Assembly: GCF_004167675.1 (NCBI RefSeq)
Contig: NZ_SEZQ01000003.1
Source: Aliivibrio finisterrensis_A
GTDB taxonomy: Bacteria > Pseudomonadota > Gammaproteobacteria > Enterobacterales > Vibrionaceae
Reading direction: 5' to 3' (one strand)
DNA length: 64,000 nt
The position numbers were made by a program, and so were the translations under genes. Shown here piece after piece: positions 18,230-26,917 of the stretch. How positions within the stretch are numbered: position 1 is the first letter of the stretch; every line of letters starts with the position of its first letter. Under the pieces are notes generated by a model that had not been told where the DNA came from, did not search any database, and was given only the letters and a program-made list of their open reading frames with translations.

Positions 18230-18631
18230 ATGAACGCTGAAGTTAAATGGATTGAGGGATTTACTTTCCTAGGTCAATCTCAATCTGGCCACTCTGTGGT
18301 AATGGATGGAAATGGGGGAGAAAAAGCCCCAAGCCCGATGGAAATGGTGTTAATGGCCGCTGGTGGATGCAGTTCTGTTGATGTTGTAGATGGACTTAAA
18401 TCTGCAAATCAAAAAGTAACAGGCTGTATTGCTAAGTTATCAAGCGCGCGTCGTGAAACTGCGCCAAAGCTGTTTACTCATGTGAATATTCATTTTGAAG
18501 TGAGTGGTGATAATCTGGACCCTGGCATTGTTGAGCAAGTTACTGCTGATTCATTACAGAAGTATTGTTCAGTATGTTTAATGCTAGGTGAAGGCATTGA
18601 TATGACACACTCTTGGGAAATCGTGGCTTAA
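18230..18631 (+). CDS. OsmC/Ohr-family protein (YhfA-like)
   Basis: This is a 133-residue OsmC-fold protein. The two family cysteines are visible, in AAGGCSSVDV (about residue 47) and in KYCSVCLML near the C-terminus. Related proteins reduce hydroperoxides or modify thiols, but the YhfA branch has no firm substrate. AAAGAGG precedes the ATG. It is divergent from crp with a CRP site in its promoter, so expression may follow cAMP. It converges on hslU with a shared hairpin. Confidence 0.88.
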   Translation: MNAEVKWIEGFTFLGQSQSGHSVVMDGNGGEKAPSPMEMVLMAAGGCSSVDVVDGLKSANQKVTGCIAKLSSARRETAPKLFTHVNIHFEVSGDNLDPGIVEQVTADSLQKYCSVCLMLGEGIDMTHSWEIVA

Positions 18632-18652
18632 AATAATGCGTTTCCTAAAGAG

Positions 18653-18684
18653 AAAGCCTCGCTAATTTTCATTAACGAGGCTTT
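18653..18684. terminator. Hairpin terminator between the OsmC gene and hslU
   Basis: A 9-bp stem (18653-18661 with 18676-18684) lies between convergent genes, with a further TAA/TTA pairing inside. T-rich sequence follows on the forward strand. Confidence 0.75.
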
Positions 18685-18705
18685 ATTTAGCATAAAGGCT
18701 AAAAA

Positions 18706-20040
18706 TTACAGAATGAAGCGACTTAAATCTTCATCTGCGACTAGCTTGCCTAAACGCGAACTTACGTATTCAGCATCAACAACTAAGCTCTCGCCGTGTT
18801 TTTCAGAAGCATCGTAAGAGATCTCTTCCATTAGGCGTTCCATCACCGTATGTAAGCGACGAGCACCAATGTTTTCTGTACTTTCGTTTACTTGGAAAGC
18901 GGACTCAGCAATACGAGTGATACCATCTTCAGTAAATTCAACGCTTACATTTTCGGTTGCCAATAGAGCTATGTATTGTTCAGTTAATGACGCGTTTGGT
19001 TCCGTTAAGATACGTTTGAAGTCATTTGCTGTTAATGCTTCAAGCTCAACACGAATAGGTAAACGGCCTTGTAACTCAGGGATAAGATCAGACGGTTTTG
19101 CCATCTGGAATGCACCCGATGTGATGAATAACATATGATCGGTTTTCACCATACCGTGTTTAGTGCTTACTGTGCTGCCCTCAACTAATGGCAGTAAATC
19201 ACGTTGCACACCTTCACGAGAAACATCACCTGAATGAGAGTTTGAGCCTTTACAGATCTTGTCAATTTCATCGATAAATACGATACCGTGGTTTTCTACG
19301 TTAAAGATGGCTTGCTCTTTTAGTTCTTCAGGATTAACCAGTTTCACGCCTTCTTCTTCTGTTAGTGCTTTAAGGGCATCAACAATTTTCATCTTACGCT
19401 TTTTGGTTGTATTACCGCCTGATAGGTTTTGGAACATACCTTGAAGTTGGTTTGTCATCTCTTCCATGCCAGGAGGAGCCATGATCTCTACACCGACCTG
19501 AGGTGCTGCAACATCCACTTCAATTTCTTTGTCGTCTAGTTTGCCTTCACGCAGTTTTTTACGGAAAGATTGACGGGTACCAGAATCCTTATCACCTTCT
19601 TCGTTATTACCCCATGCATCACGCGCTGGTGGTAATAAAATGTCTAGAATTCGGTCTTCTGCTTGCTCTTCAGCTCGGAATTTTACTTTTTCAACGGCTT
19701 GTTGGTGTGTCATTTTGATAGCAACATCGGTTAAATCACGAATGATACTCTCAACTTCTTTACCAACGTAACCTACTTCGGTGAACTTAGTCGCTTCAAC
19801 TTTAATGAAAGGCGCATTTGCTAACTTCGCTAAACGACGTGCAATCTCTGTTTTACCTACACCAGTAGGACCAATCATTAGGATGTTTTTAGGCGTAACT
19901 TCGGCACGTAAATTTGGTTCCAACTGCATACGACGCCAGCGGTTACGAAGTGCAATCGCGACTGAACGTTTTGCTTTATCTTGACCAATAATATGGCTAT
20001 CTAGTTCGTGTACAATTTCACGAGGAGTCATTTCAGACAT
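18706..20040 (-). CDS. hslU: HslUV protease ATPase subunit
   Basis: HslU is the hexameric AAA+ unfoldase that feeds substrates into HslV. Walker A GPTGVGKTE lies at residues 57-65 and Walker B VFIDEID near 250. The intermediate I-domain falls between them, and the C-terminal sensor II region contains NIGARRL. The final RFIL is the tail that inserts into HslV to activate it. The length of 444 is standard. It lies 18 bases after hslV in one operon. Confidence 0.97.
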   Translation of the reverse strand: MSEMTPREIVHELDSHIIGQDKAKRSVAIALRNRWRRMQLEPNLRAEVTPKNILMIGPTGVGKTEIARRLAKLANAPFIKVEATKFTEVGYVGKEVESIIRDLTDVAIKMTHQQAVEKVKFRAEEQAEDRILDILLPPARDAWGNNEEGDKDSGTRQSFRKKLREGKLDDKEIEVDVAAPQVGVEIMAPPGMEEMTNQLQGMFQNLSGGNTTKKRKMKIVDALKALTEEEGVKLVNPEELKEQAIFNVENHGIVFIDEIDKICKGSNSHSGDVSREGVQRDLLPLVEGSTVSTKHGMVKTDHMLFITSGAFQMAKPSDLIPELQGRLPIRVELEALTANDFKRILTEPNASLTEQYIALLATENVSVEFTEDGITRIAESAFQVNESTENIGARRLHTVMERLMEEISYDASEKHGESLVVDAEYVSSRLGKLVADEDLSRFIL

Positions 20041-20058
20041 GGGAATTCCTTATTTTGG

Positions 20059-20583
20059 TTAAGCGTTCAGTTCTTCAACGGTATGATTGTGGTTAGTGTA
20101 TACGTCGATATCACCAGCAATAGTTAATGCTTTTGTGGCAATTTCACGAGCATCTAAATCGGTGTTCTCTAGTAATGCGGTCGCTGCAGAGCGAGCAAAA
20201 TAGCCACCAGAACCGATAGTCAGTAAATCATTGTCCGCGTTGATTAAATCGCCCGTACCACTGATGATAAGTGAGGTGGTTTTGTCTGCTACAATTAACA
20301 TTGCTTCAAGGCGACGCAATGCTCGGTCACTACGCCATTCTTTAGCTAACTCAACCGCAGCTTTGGTTAAGTTACCTTGGTGCATTTCTAATTTTCGTTC
20401 ACACAGGTCGAACAGAATAAAGGCATCTGCTGTGCTACCAGCAAAACCAACAAGAACAGAATCATTGTATAGACGACGTACTTTTTTTACGTTGCCTTTT
20501 GCGATCATATCACCTTGAGATGCTTGGCCATCGCCAGCAACCACGACTTTGCCTTCACGGCGTACAGAAACAATTGTAGTCAC
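20059..20583 (-). CDS. hslV: HslUV protease peptidase subunit
   Basis: HslV is the threonine peptidase that forms two hexameric rings with HslU caps. After Met removal, the N-terminal Thr2 (TTIVSVRR) is the nucleophile. The GDGQAS, GNVKKVRRL, GFAGSTADAF and ERKLEMHQ segments are typical. Translation starts at a GTG with AGAGG upstream. At 174 residues it is full length. It is first in the hslVU pair, downstream of ftsN but separated from it by a terminator. Confidence 0.97.
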   Translation of the reverse strand: MTTIVSVRREGKVVVAGDGQASQGDMIAKGNVKKVRRLYNDSVLVGFAGSTADAFILFDLCERKLEMHQGNLTKAAVELAKEWRSDRALRRLEAMLIVADKTTSLIISGTGDLINADNDLLTIGSGGYFARSAATALLENTDLDAREIATKALTIAGDIDVYTNHNHTVEELNA

Positions 20584-20694
20584 GAGTAAAACCTCTTATT
20601 CGACGACGCCATTAATTAAAGCATGACATCATCTTCATGATTATTACTATTGTAATGGGGGGAAGGAGTAGGGTTTTCAAGTTGAATAGATAGA

Positions 20695-20723
20695 AAAAAG
20701 GAGCACTCAATGCGCTCCTTTTT
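20695..20723 (-). terminator. Rho-independent terminator after ftsN
   Basis: A 10-bp stem (20695-20704 with 20714-20723) with A and T tracts lies 52 bases beyond the ftsN stop and upstream of hslV. It separates ftsN from hslVU. Confidence 0.85.
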
Positions 20724-20774
20724 AAATGTGTGATGCTATTAGCGATTTTAGTCGCTGCACTTATTGATGAGTGA

Positions 20775-21350
20775 TTACTGATCTTTCCAGATAGCGCAAG
20801 GTTCGATTTTAGCTCGTTGTAACTTATGGCGATCTTTTTCTGCATCGCGTTTAAATTTATACGGTCCAAGAACCACTTTATACCAACTACTGCCGTCAGC
20901 ATGACGAACGGTAGATGTTATGCCTTGGAAAGCAATATTCATTTTGCGCTCTTCAGCTTGTGAGCGTGATTTATAAGCGCCGCATTGCATGATGTAAGGA
21001 ACTTCAGATACTTTTAGCTCTTTTTGTTCTACTTCAATTTCTTTATTTGGCAGTTCATCCATATAACTCCATTGCTCTTCTGGCAATGGTGGAATTTCTT
21101 GGTTAGAGCTTGTTTTCTTGGGTTTAGCTGGAGCGACTTCCGTTATGGTTTCTTTTTGCTCTGGCGCTGGAGAGTCATTTAAAAAGTAAAGGGCATAGCC
21201 AAATACCGCAACCAATAGGCCTGCAACGGCAACGGCTTTCCAAGGAGTAGAGCCCGGAGATATCGGCTGCTTAACGCCTTTTTTCTTGGCTGTTTTTTTT
21301 GCCGGTTTCTTGGGGGTGCGTCCACGTTTTACGTAATCTTTATTAGCCAC
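20775..21350 (-). CDS. ftsN: Cell division protein FtsN
   Basis: FtsN triggers septal peptidoglycan synthesis through FtsQLB and FtsA. The protein has a basic cytoplasmic N-terminus rich in Lys, one membrane helix (about 38-57), a short Pro/Glu linker with the E-domain-like region and a C-terminal SPOR domain (about 117-187). Cys123 and Cys185 sit where E. coli FtsN forms a stabilising disulfide. At 191 residues it is much shorter than the E. coli protein (319) because the linker is reduced, which is common in vibrios. It follows cytR. Confidence 0.92.
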   Translation of the reverse strand: MANKDYVKRGRTPKKPAKKTAKKKGVKQPISPGSTPWKAVAVAGLLVAVFGYALYFLNDSPAPEQKETITEVAPAKPKKTSSNQEIPPLPEEQWSYMDELPNKEIEVEQKELKVSEVPYIMQCGAYKSRSQAEERKMNIAFQGITSTVRHADGSSWYKVVLGPYKFKRDAEKDRHKLQRAKIEPCAIWKDQ

Positions 21351-21526
21351 AGTGCGTTACTTTATACAGAATTCAAAGAAGGTTCTTTATGGTAATCAGT
21401 TGTCGTTACTCATACCAGTATTTGTGTGAAAAAGTACGCAAAAAGTCACTAATTGGAGAAAAATATTGACCCAATCAATGACTTCGCTTTATGGATTCCC
21501 CTTGCTGATGCATAGAGTTCTTATGA

Positions 21527-22534
21527 TTAATGGTTTTTTGGTGGAGCAGTGCTTTCTCTTATTACTAATGATGATTCTAACAATCGGGATCCTGAACGAA
21601 CATCATGACCTTTAAGTAGCTCTAGAAGCATAAGCATAGATTGACGTCCGATCTCATAGCGAGGCTGTGAAATGGTGGTTAATGACGGCTCACAGTACTG
21701 GGAAAATTCAATGTCATCAAACCCCATAATGGAGATGTCTTGAGGTACACGAAAACCCATTTGCTTTGCTTTTTGAATTGCACCAATGGCCATTATGTCG
21801 TTGTGACAAAATACGGCGCTTGGTGGTGAGGAGAGAGAGAGCAGTTGGCTAATTGCCTTCGCGCCTGCTTCAAAAGAGAAATCACCATAATGAATGTAGG
21901 CGCTGTTCATAGTGATGCCTGCTCGGCGCAATGCTTGTTGGTAGCCTTGGTGTCTGAATTGACATAGGGCAGAATCTTCAGGGCCAGATAACTCGGCAAT
22001 ACGTTTATGGCCTAGTTTAGTTAAGTAATTCACGGCTTCAAATGCAGCGGTTAAATTATCAATATGAACGGTTGGTAATTCTAATTCAGGCGCGTATTCA
22101 CAAGCCATAACAAGAGGGGGTAAGTTTTTTTGTTCTTGGCGACTGGCATTGAAAGGAAGATCCGAGCCTAGCAGTACCATGCCATCAACCTGCTTGGTAT
22201 AGACAAGATTTACAAAAGAGTGCTCGCGCTTTTGTTGCTGGCTACTGTCGCCAACCAAAACGATGTATCCATTCTCGACGGCGGTATCTTCAATGCCTCG
22301 TAGAATATCGCTAAAGTATGGGTCGCAAATATCAGGCACAATGGTCACTATTGTTTTAGATTCATTACGGCGTAAAGTACGGGTGAGCGTCGTTGGAGAG
22401 TACCCCGTTTCAATGATGGCATTCTCTACGCGTTTGCGAGTGGTTAACGATACTTTTTCTGGTGTCATTAGTGCCCGTGATACCGTAGCTGTTGATACCC
22501 CTGCCGATAGAGCAACGTCCTTCATTGTCGCCAT
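21527..22534 (-). CDS. cytR: LacI-family repressor CytR
   Basis: CytR represses nucleoside uptake and catabolism genes together with CRP and is relieved by cytidine. The helix-turn-helix MKDVALSAGVSTATVSRALM is at the N-terminus, followed by the hinge and the periplasmic-binding-protein-like domain with VPDICDPYFSDILRGIE and LPTVHIDNLTAAFEAVNYL, as in E. coli CytR. The start at 22534 has GGAGAG nine bases upstream; the upstream TTG start would consume this ribosome site. It lies in a priA-cytR-ftsN-hslVU order shared with E. coli. A perfect CRP site lies upstream. Confidence 0.94.
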   Translation of the reverse strand: MATMKDVALSAGVSTATVSRALMTPEKVSLTTRKRVENAIIETGYSPTTLTRTLRRNESKTIVTIVPDICDPYFSDILRGIEDTAVENGYIVLVGDSSQQQKREHSFVNLVYTKQVDGMVLLGSDLPFNASRQEQKNLPPLVMACEYAPELELPTVHIDNLTAAFEAVNYLTKLGHKRIAELSGPEDSALCQFRHQGYQQALRRAGITMNSAYIHYGDFSFEAGAKAISQLLSLSSPPSAVFCHNDIMAIGAIQKAKQMGFRVPQDISIMGFDDIEFSQYCEPSLTTISQPRYEIGRQSMLMLLELLKGHDVRSGSRLLESSLVIRESTAPPKNH

Positions 22535-22656
22535 AATAATTCTCTCCAACTAAAATCTAATGTTAAGTAAACGATTGCTCTGTTTATTTTAGAAGATATT
22601 TTATGTGTAAAATAAAGAATTAAATACGGGCGATCTAACAAAAATTACATCTACGT

Positions 22657-22672
22657 TGTGACTTGCCTCACA
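22657..22672. promoter_or_regulatory. Perfect-consensus CRP site upstream of cytR
   Basis: TGTGA-CTTGCC-TCACA matches all ten CRP consensus positions with six-base spacing. It is centred about 130 bases before the cytR ATG. CRP control of cytR is known in E. coli; here it is inferred from the site. Confidence 0.8.
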
Positions 22673-22728
22673 TGGGGGCTGATTATCTTCCTCCTTAATG
22701 AAAAATAAATAGAATTAAAATCCTTACA

Positions 22729-24930
22729 CTAACTAAGGTCTTGAGGCTCTATATCAAGCGTCCAGCGAACTTTTTTCGCTAATGGGAGCAGCTCAATCGC
22801 TGCCTTAGCTCCTCGTAACATACTCTGCATTACGGTTCTGTTTGGCGCTTGAAAAAGCAGTTGCCAACGATACTTACCTGCTCGTTTTGCTAATGGTGCA
22901 GGGATGGGCCCTAATACCGGCGTGGCGTCATGAAATTGTGGATGGCTCTCTAGTATGTCGCGCACTTGCCGTAAAAATTGCTCTACGTTATCACTATTAT
23001 TTGCTTCTGCTCTGAATAGAGATAAATGGGTATAAGGAGGAAGCTGAGCAAATTTTCGCTCTTGTAAAGCATACTCAGCAAAGTGTCCATAACCTTGATG
23101 CAATAAGCTTTGTAGTAGCGAGTGTTCTGGATGGTGAGTTTGTAAAATTACTTCACCTGGCTTACTCGCACGACCAGCACGACCAGCAACCTGAATAAAT
23201 AATTGAGCCAATCTTTCTGGCGCTCGAAAATCACTACTAAACAGAGAGCTGTCTACGTCAATTAATCCAACCAAAGTAACGTTAGGAAAGTGGTGGCCTT
23301 TTGCCAGCATTTGAGTGCCAATTAAAATTTGGTATTCGTTATTTTTAATCGCGTCTAAGTAATTCTCTAAGCTGCCTTTTCGACGGGTGCTGTCTCGGTC
23401 AATACGAACGGTTTTATACTCAGGAAATAAATTCATGAGTTGTGTTTCCAGCTGTTCTGTTCCAACCCCAACAGAGATCAATTGAGTTGAACCACAACCC
23501 TGACATTGATGAATAATGGGTTGCTGTGAACCACAGTGATGACAACGAATTTCATTGCTGTGTTGATGAAAAGTATAATAAGCATCGCAACGTTTACATT
23601 CTGCCATCCAACCGCACTCGTGACACATTAGTGCAGGAGAAAACCCTCGGCGGTTTAAAAACAACATGACTTGATTGCCGTCAGATAAGTGTTTTCTCAT
23701 TTGAGCAATTAAAGGGGCAGATAAACCACTATTTAAATACAGACCTTTTACGTCTAATACGCCATGGCGAGCTGGAATTGCTGTACCTGCACGTTTAGAT
23801 AACGTTAGGTGGTGGTATTTGCCAACTTTCGCATTGTGTAGCGTCTCGAGTGCTGGGGTTGCCGAGCCTAAAATAATAGGGATGTTATCTAAGTTGGCAC
23901 GCATTACGGCTAAGTCACGAGCGTGATATCTCATACTATCTTGTTGTTTATAAGAGGCATCATGTTCTTCATCGACAATGATGATCCCAAGATCATGAAA
24001 AGGCGTAAATAGAGCTGAGCGGGTGCCTATAATTATGCCTGCGTGATTGTCTCGTGCGGCTAGCCATGAATTTAAACGCTCAGTATCGTTTAAGCCTGAG
24101 TGAATGACATCGACAGGAACATTAAAGCGACGTTTAAAGCGATTAATGGTTTGTGGCGTTAAGCCAATCTCAGGAACCAAAACCAGAGCTTGTCGGCCTG
24201 CTTTTAGAATGGGCTCTAATAATTGTAAATACACTTCTGTTTTACCTGAACCTGTCACTCCATCCAGTAAATAACAGCCGAACTCAGGGCTTGCATTGAC
24301 GGTTGCAATCGCAATAGCTTGTTCTTCATTGAGTTGAGGCTTTTCTTGGGTTACTTCAACATTGCGCTGCCAATTGGTTGGTTTAGGTGCAAGCGATATT
24401 TCCTCTATCCAACCTTTATCTGCTACCGCTTTTAATGTCGCAGCGGTTATCTCTTCTTCAAGCATTTGCTCATGGCTACATTGGTGGTTACGAACTAAAT
24501 TGAGTGCTTTTGCTTGTTTTGGTGCACGAGTTAGTTTGTTGAGATCTTGATTTTTCCCTAGCTCAGTAATTTGCCATGCTTTAAGTGCGGCAAAGCTGGC
24601 TTCTCTTCCCTTACGTAGCCAAGCAGGCATTGCATTAGCTAAGGTGTCACCTAATGGGTATTGGTAATAAGTGCTACTCCAATTAAGTAGCTTATAGAGA
24701 TGAGCAGGCCACAATGAACTGTTATCAAGGACTGAATCAATGCCTTTTAATTTTTCGCGAGCAAATTCAGATTCATTACTGAGTTTTACTACGATGCCAA
24801 TCAAGCGTTGACGACCAAAAGGCACTTTTACACGACCGCCAATGGCAGGTGTTTGACCGGGTTTGATTAAATAATCAAAGGTGCGGTCAAGAGGAACAGG
24901 GAGTGCAATGTGGGCGATTGAATACGACAT
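22729..24930 (-). CDS. priA: Primosomal protein N' (replication restart helicase)
   Basis: PriA is a 3'-5' superfamily 2 helicase that reloads the replisome at stalled forks. It shows an N-terminal DNA-binding domain, Walker A GVTGSGKTE, the DEEH box and the eight-cysteine zinc-binding insert (CHECGWMAECKRC, CHHCG, CQGCG). At 733 residues it matches E. coli (732). I chose the ATG at 24930 because it gives the family start SYSIAHIALPVPL. The frame is open for 20 codons further upstream without homology. Its ribosome site is weak. It diverges from rpmE. Confidence 0.95.
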   Translation of the reverse strand: MSYSIAHIALPVPLDRTFDYLIKPGQTPAIGGRVKVPFGRQRLIGIVVKLSNESEFAREKLKGIDSVLDNSSLWPAHLYKLLNWSSTYYQYPLGDTLANAMPAWLRKGREASFAALKAWQITELGKNQDLNKLTRAPKQAKALNLVRNHQCSHEQMLEEEITAATLKAVADKGWIEEISLAPKPTNWQRNVEVTQEKPQLNEEQAIAIATVNASPEFGCYLLDGVTGSGKTEVYLQLLEPILKAGRQALVLVPEIGLTPQTINRFKRRFNVPVDVIHSGLNDTERLNSWLAARDNHAGIIIGTRSALFTPFHDLGIIIVDEEHDASYKQQDSMRYHARDLAVMRANLDNIPIILGSATPALETLHNAKVGKYHHLTLSKRAGTAIPARHGVLDVKGLYLNSGLSAPLIAQMRKHLSDGNQVMLFLNRRGFSPALMCHECGWMAECKRCDAYYTFHQHSNEIRCHHCGSQQPIIHQCQGCGSTQLISVGVGTEQLETQLMNLFPEYKTVRIDRDSTRRKGSLENYLDAIKNNEYQILIGTQMLAKGHHFPNVTLVGLIDVDSSLFSSDFRAPERLAQLFIQVAGRAGRASKPGEVILQTHHPEHSLLQSLLHQGYGHFAEYALQERKFAQLPPYTHLSLFRAEANNSDNVEQFLRQVRDILESHPQFHDATPVLGPIPAPLAKRAGKYRWQLLFQAPNRTVMQSMLRGAKAAIELLPLAKKVRWTLDIEPQDLS

Positions 24931-25168
24931 GACTAACATCAGTAAGGAATAAGATGAGGAATAGTCTACTCTTAGATAAGAATATCGCAACGGAGTAAAA
25001 TAATCGGTGAAAAAAGTAACAGATTAGTTGATTGATCGCTCCGGATTCATTATCATACGCGACCTTAAGTAGGTGTAATCTTTTTACGCTTACTATTTTT
25101 GTTAAACTACGTGTGGTGTTCGGCTTAGATTCGGATGGCGACACGGCCTAAACTATAAGGTTTTCCCC

Positions 25169-25387
25169 ATGAAAGTAGGTATCCACCCAGAATACAAAGC
25201 TGTTCAAGCTACTTGTTCTTGCGGCAACGAATTTGAATTCAAATCTGCGCTAGGCAAAGACACAATCCACCTAGACGTATGTGGCGAATGTCACCCGTTC
25301 TACACTGGTAAGCAACGTATCGTAGATACTGGCGGCCGTGTTGATCGTTTCAACAAACGTTTCGGTGCAATTGGTTCTAAGAAATAA
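25169..25387 (+). CDS. rpmE: 50S ribosomal protein L31 (zinc-binding type)
   Basis: This is a 72-residue large-subunit protein forming the B1b bridge. Cys16, Cys18, Cys38 and Cys41 form a complete zinc ribbon, so it is the C+ type of L31. The gene is monocistronic, divergent from priA and ended by its own terminator. Confidence 0.98.
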   Translation: MKVGIHPEYKAVQATCSCGNEFEFKSALGKDTIHLDVCGECHPFYTGKQRIVDTGGRVDRFNKRFGAIGSKK

Positions 25388-25407
25388 TTACCAATTTCCG
25401 ATAAAAG

Positions 25408-25433
25408 AGGAGTCCTATAGGGCTCCTTTTTTT
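25408..25433 (+). terminator. Rho-independent terminator after rpmE
   Basis: An 8-bp stem (25408-25415 with 25420-25427, one G-U pair), a four-base loop and a T7 tract lie 20 bases after the rpmE stop. Confidence 0.85.
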
Positions 25434-25584
25434 ATGCCTGTAAAACAGAGTTTCTCCATTTCATCCCTCATTCTTGTTGGTACGATGTATATGCCAGACT
25501 ATGAAGTTTGAATTAGATCAACTATTATACAATTCACTGTTTTGAAACAATCTTCTTATAATTATTAGCATTCAGGAAAACATC

Positions 25585-26832
25585 ATGTCTGACGACTTTC
25601 GCGAACAAGCTCTCCATTATCACGCTTACCCAATGCCGGGTAAAATTGAAATAGCACTGACTAAGCCTGCAAATACTGCAGAAGACCTAGCTTTGGCGTA
25701 TAGCCCAGGCGTTGCTGAGCCAGTACGTGAAATCGCAAAGAATCCAGACGATGTTTATAAGTACACATCAAAAGGCAACATGGTTGCAGTGATTTCTAAC
25801 GGTACCGCTATTCTTGGTTTAGGTAACTTAGGTCCTTTGGCTTCAAAGCCTGTTATGGAAGGTAAGTCATTACTTTTCAAGCGCTTTGCTGGTTTGGATT
25901 CTATTGATATTGAAGTGAAACACCGCACAATCGATGAGTTTGTTGATACGGTTGCGAATATTGCTGATACGTTTGGTGGTATTAACTTAGAAGACATCAA
26001 AGCCCCTGATTGTTTTGAAATTGAGCGTCGTTTAATTGAGCGTTGTGATGTCCCTGTATTCCACGATGACCAACACGGTACGGCTATTGTAACGGCTGCG
26101 GGCATGTTGAATGCGATTGAGCTACAAGGTAAGAAACTAGAAGATGCGATCATCGTTTGTCTTGGTGCTGGTGCTGCGGCAGTAGCTTGTATGGAGCTAT
26201 TAATTAAGTGTGGTGCAATGCGTGAAAAGATCTACATGCTAGATCGTAAAGGCGTGATCCACACTCGTCGTGATGATATTAATGAGTATAAACAACGTTT
26301 TGCTAATAACACCGATAAGCGCACGCTTGAAGATGTCATTGAAGGTGCTGATTTATTCTTAGGGGTATCAGGTCCGAACCTATTACCACCAGAAGCGTTA
26401 AAATTAATGGCTGACAAGCCAGTTGTATTTGCATGTTCAAACCCAGATCCTGAAATTAAACCTGAATTGGCTCACGAAGTTCGCGATGATCTAATCATGG
26501 GGACGGGGCGTTCAGATTACCCGAACCAAGTTAACAATGTGCTTTGTTTCCCATTCATTTTCCGTGGTGCGCTAGATGTGCGTGCAAGCGTGATTAATGA
26601 TGAGATGAAATTGGCAGCAGTAGATGCGATTCGTCAGTTAACAAAAGAGCCTGTACCTGCCGAAGTATTAAAAGCCGCAGGGGTTGATACGCTAGAATTT
26701 GGCAAAGGTTACATTATTCCTAAGCCAATGGATCCTCGTTTGCTTCCTCGTGTTGCTAAAGCGGTAGCACAGGCTGCGGTTGATTCAGGCGTAGCTCGTA
26801 TTGAAATGCCTGAAGGATATATGGAAGCGTAG
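25585..26832 (+). CDS. maeB: Malic enzyme (short, MaeB-like)
   Basis: This enzyme decarboxylates malate to pyruvate with NAD(P). It shows the YSPGVAEPVREI substrate motif, the catalytic region LEDIKAPDCFEIERRL, FHDDQHGTA and the dinucleotide fold CLGAGAAAVA (about residue 190). At 415 residues it corresponds to the malic-enzyme half of E. coli MaeB (759) and lacks the phosphotransacetylase-like C-terminal domain that mediates acetyl-CoA control there. The short form is common in vibrios. Cofactor choice is not certain from sequence. It converges on pulA with a shared terminator. Confidence 0.88.
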   Translation: MSDDFREQALHYHAYPMPGKIEIALTKPANTAEDLALAYSPGVAEPVREIAKNPDDVYKYTSKGNMVAVISNGTAILGLGNLGPLASKPVMEGKSLLFKRFAGLDSIDIEVKHRTIDEFVDTVANIADTFGGINLEDIKAPDCFEIERRLIERCDVPVFHDDQHGTAIVTAAGMLNAIELQGKKLEDAIIVCLGAGAAAVACMELLIKCGAMREKIYMLDRKGVIHTRRDDINEYKQRFANNTDKRTLEDVIEGADLFLGVSGPNLLPPEALKLMADKPVVFACSNPDPEIKPELAHEVRDDLIMGTGRSDYPNQVNNVLCFPFIFRGALDVRASVINDEMKLAAVDAIRQLTKEPVPAEVLKAAGVDTLEFGKGYIIPKPMDPRLLPRVAKAVAQAAVDSGVARIEMPEGYMEA

Positions 26833-26856
26833 TTCGCTTTTGTCTTTCAGTTTAGC

Positions 26857-26896
26857 AAAAAGGCTTCTAACATCGCTTGATGAAGAAGCCTTTTTT
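26857..26896. terminator. Bidirectional terminator between malic enzyme gene and pullulanase gene
   Basis: A 12-bp perfect stem (26857-26868 with 26884-26895) carries A and T tracts on its flanks. It lies 24 bases after the malic enzyme stop and 22 bases beyond the pullulanase stop. Confidence 0.9.
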
Positions 26897-26917
26897 GTTA
26901 TGGGTTAGTTTATGATA

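Noticed and set aside
20612..20902. 96-codon reverse frame over the ftsN 3' end
   Set aside because: It overlaps the well-supported ftsN in another phase and runs through the ftsN terminator.
24931..24990. Longer PriA with 20 extra residues
   Set aside because: The family starts at the later Met; the extension is low-quality sequence.
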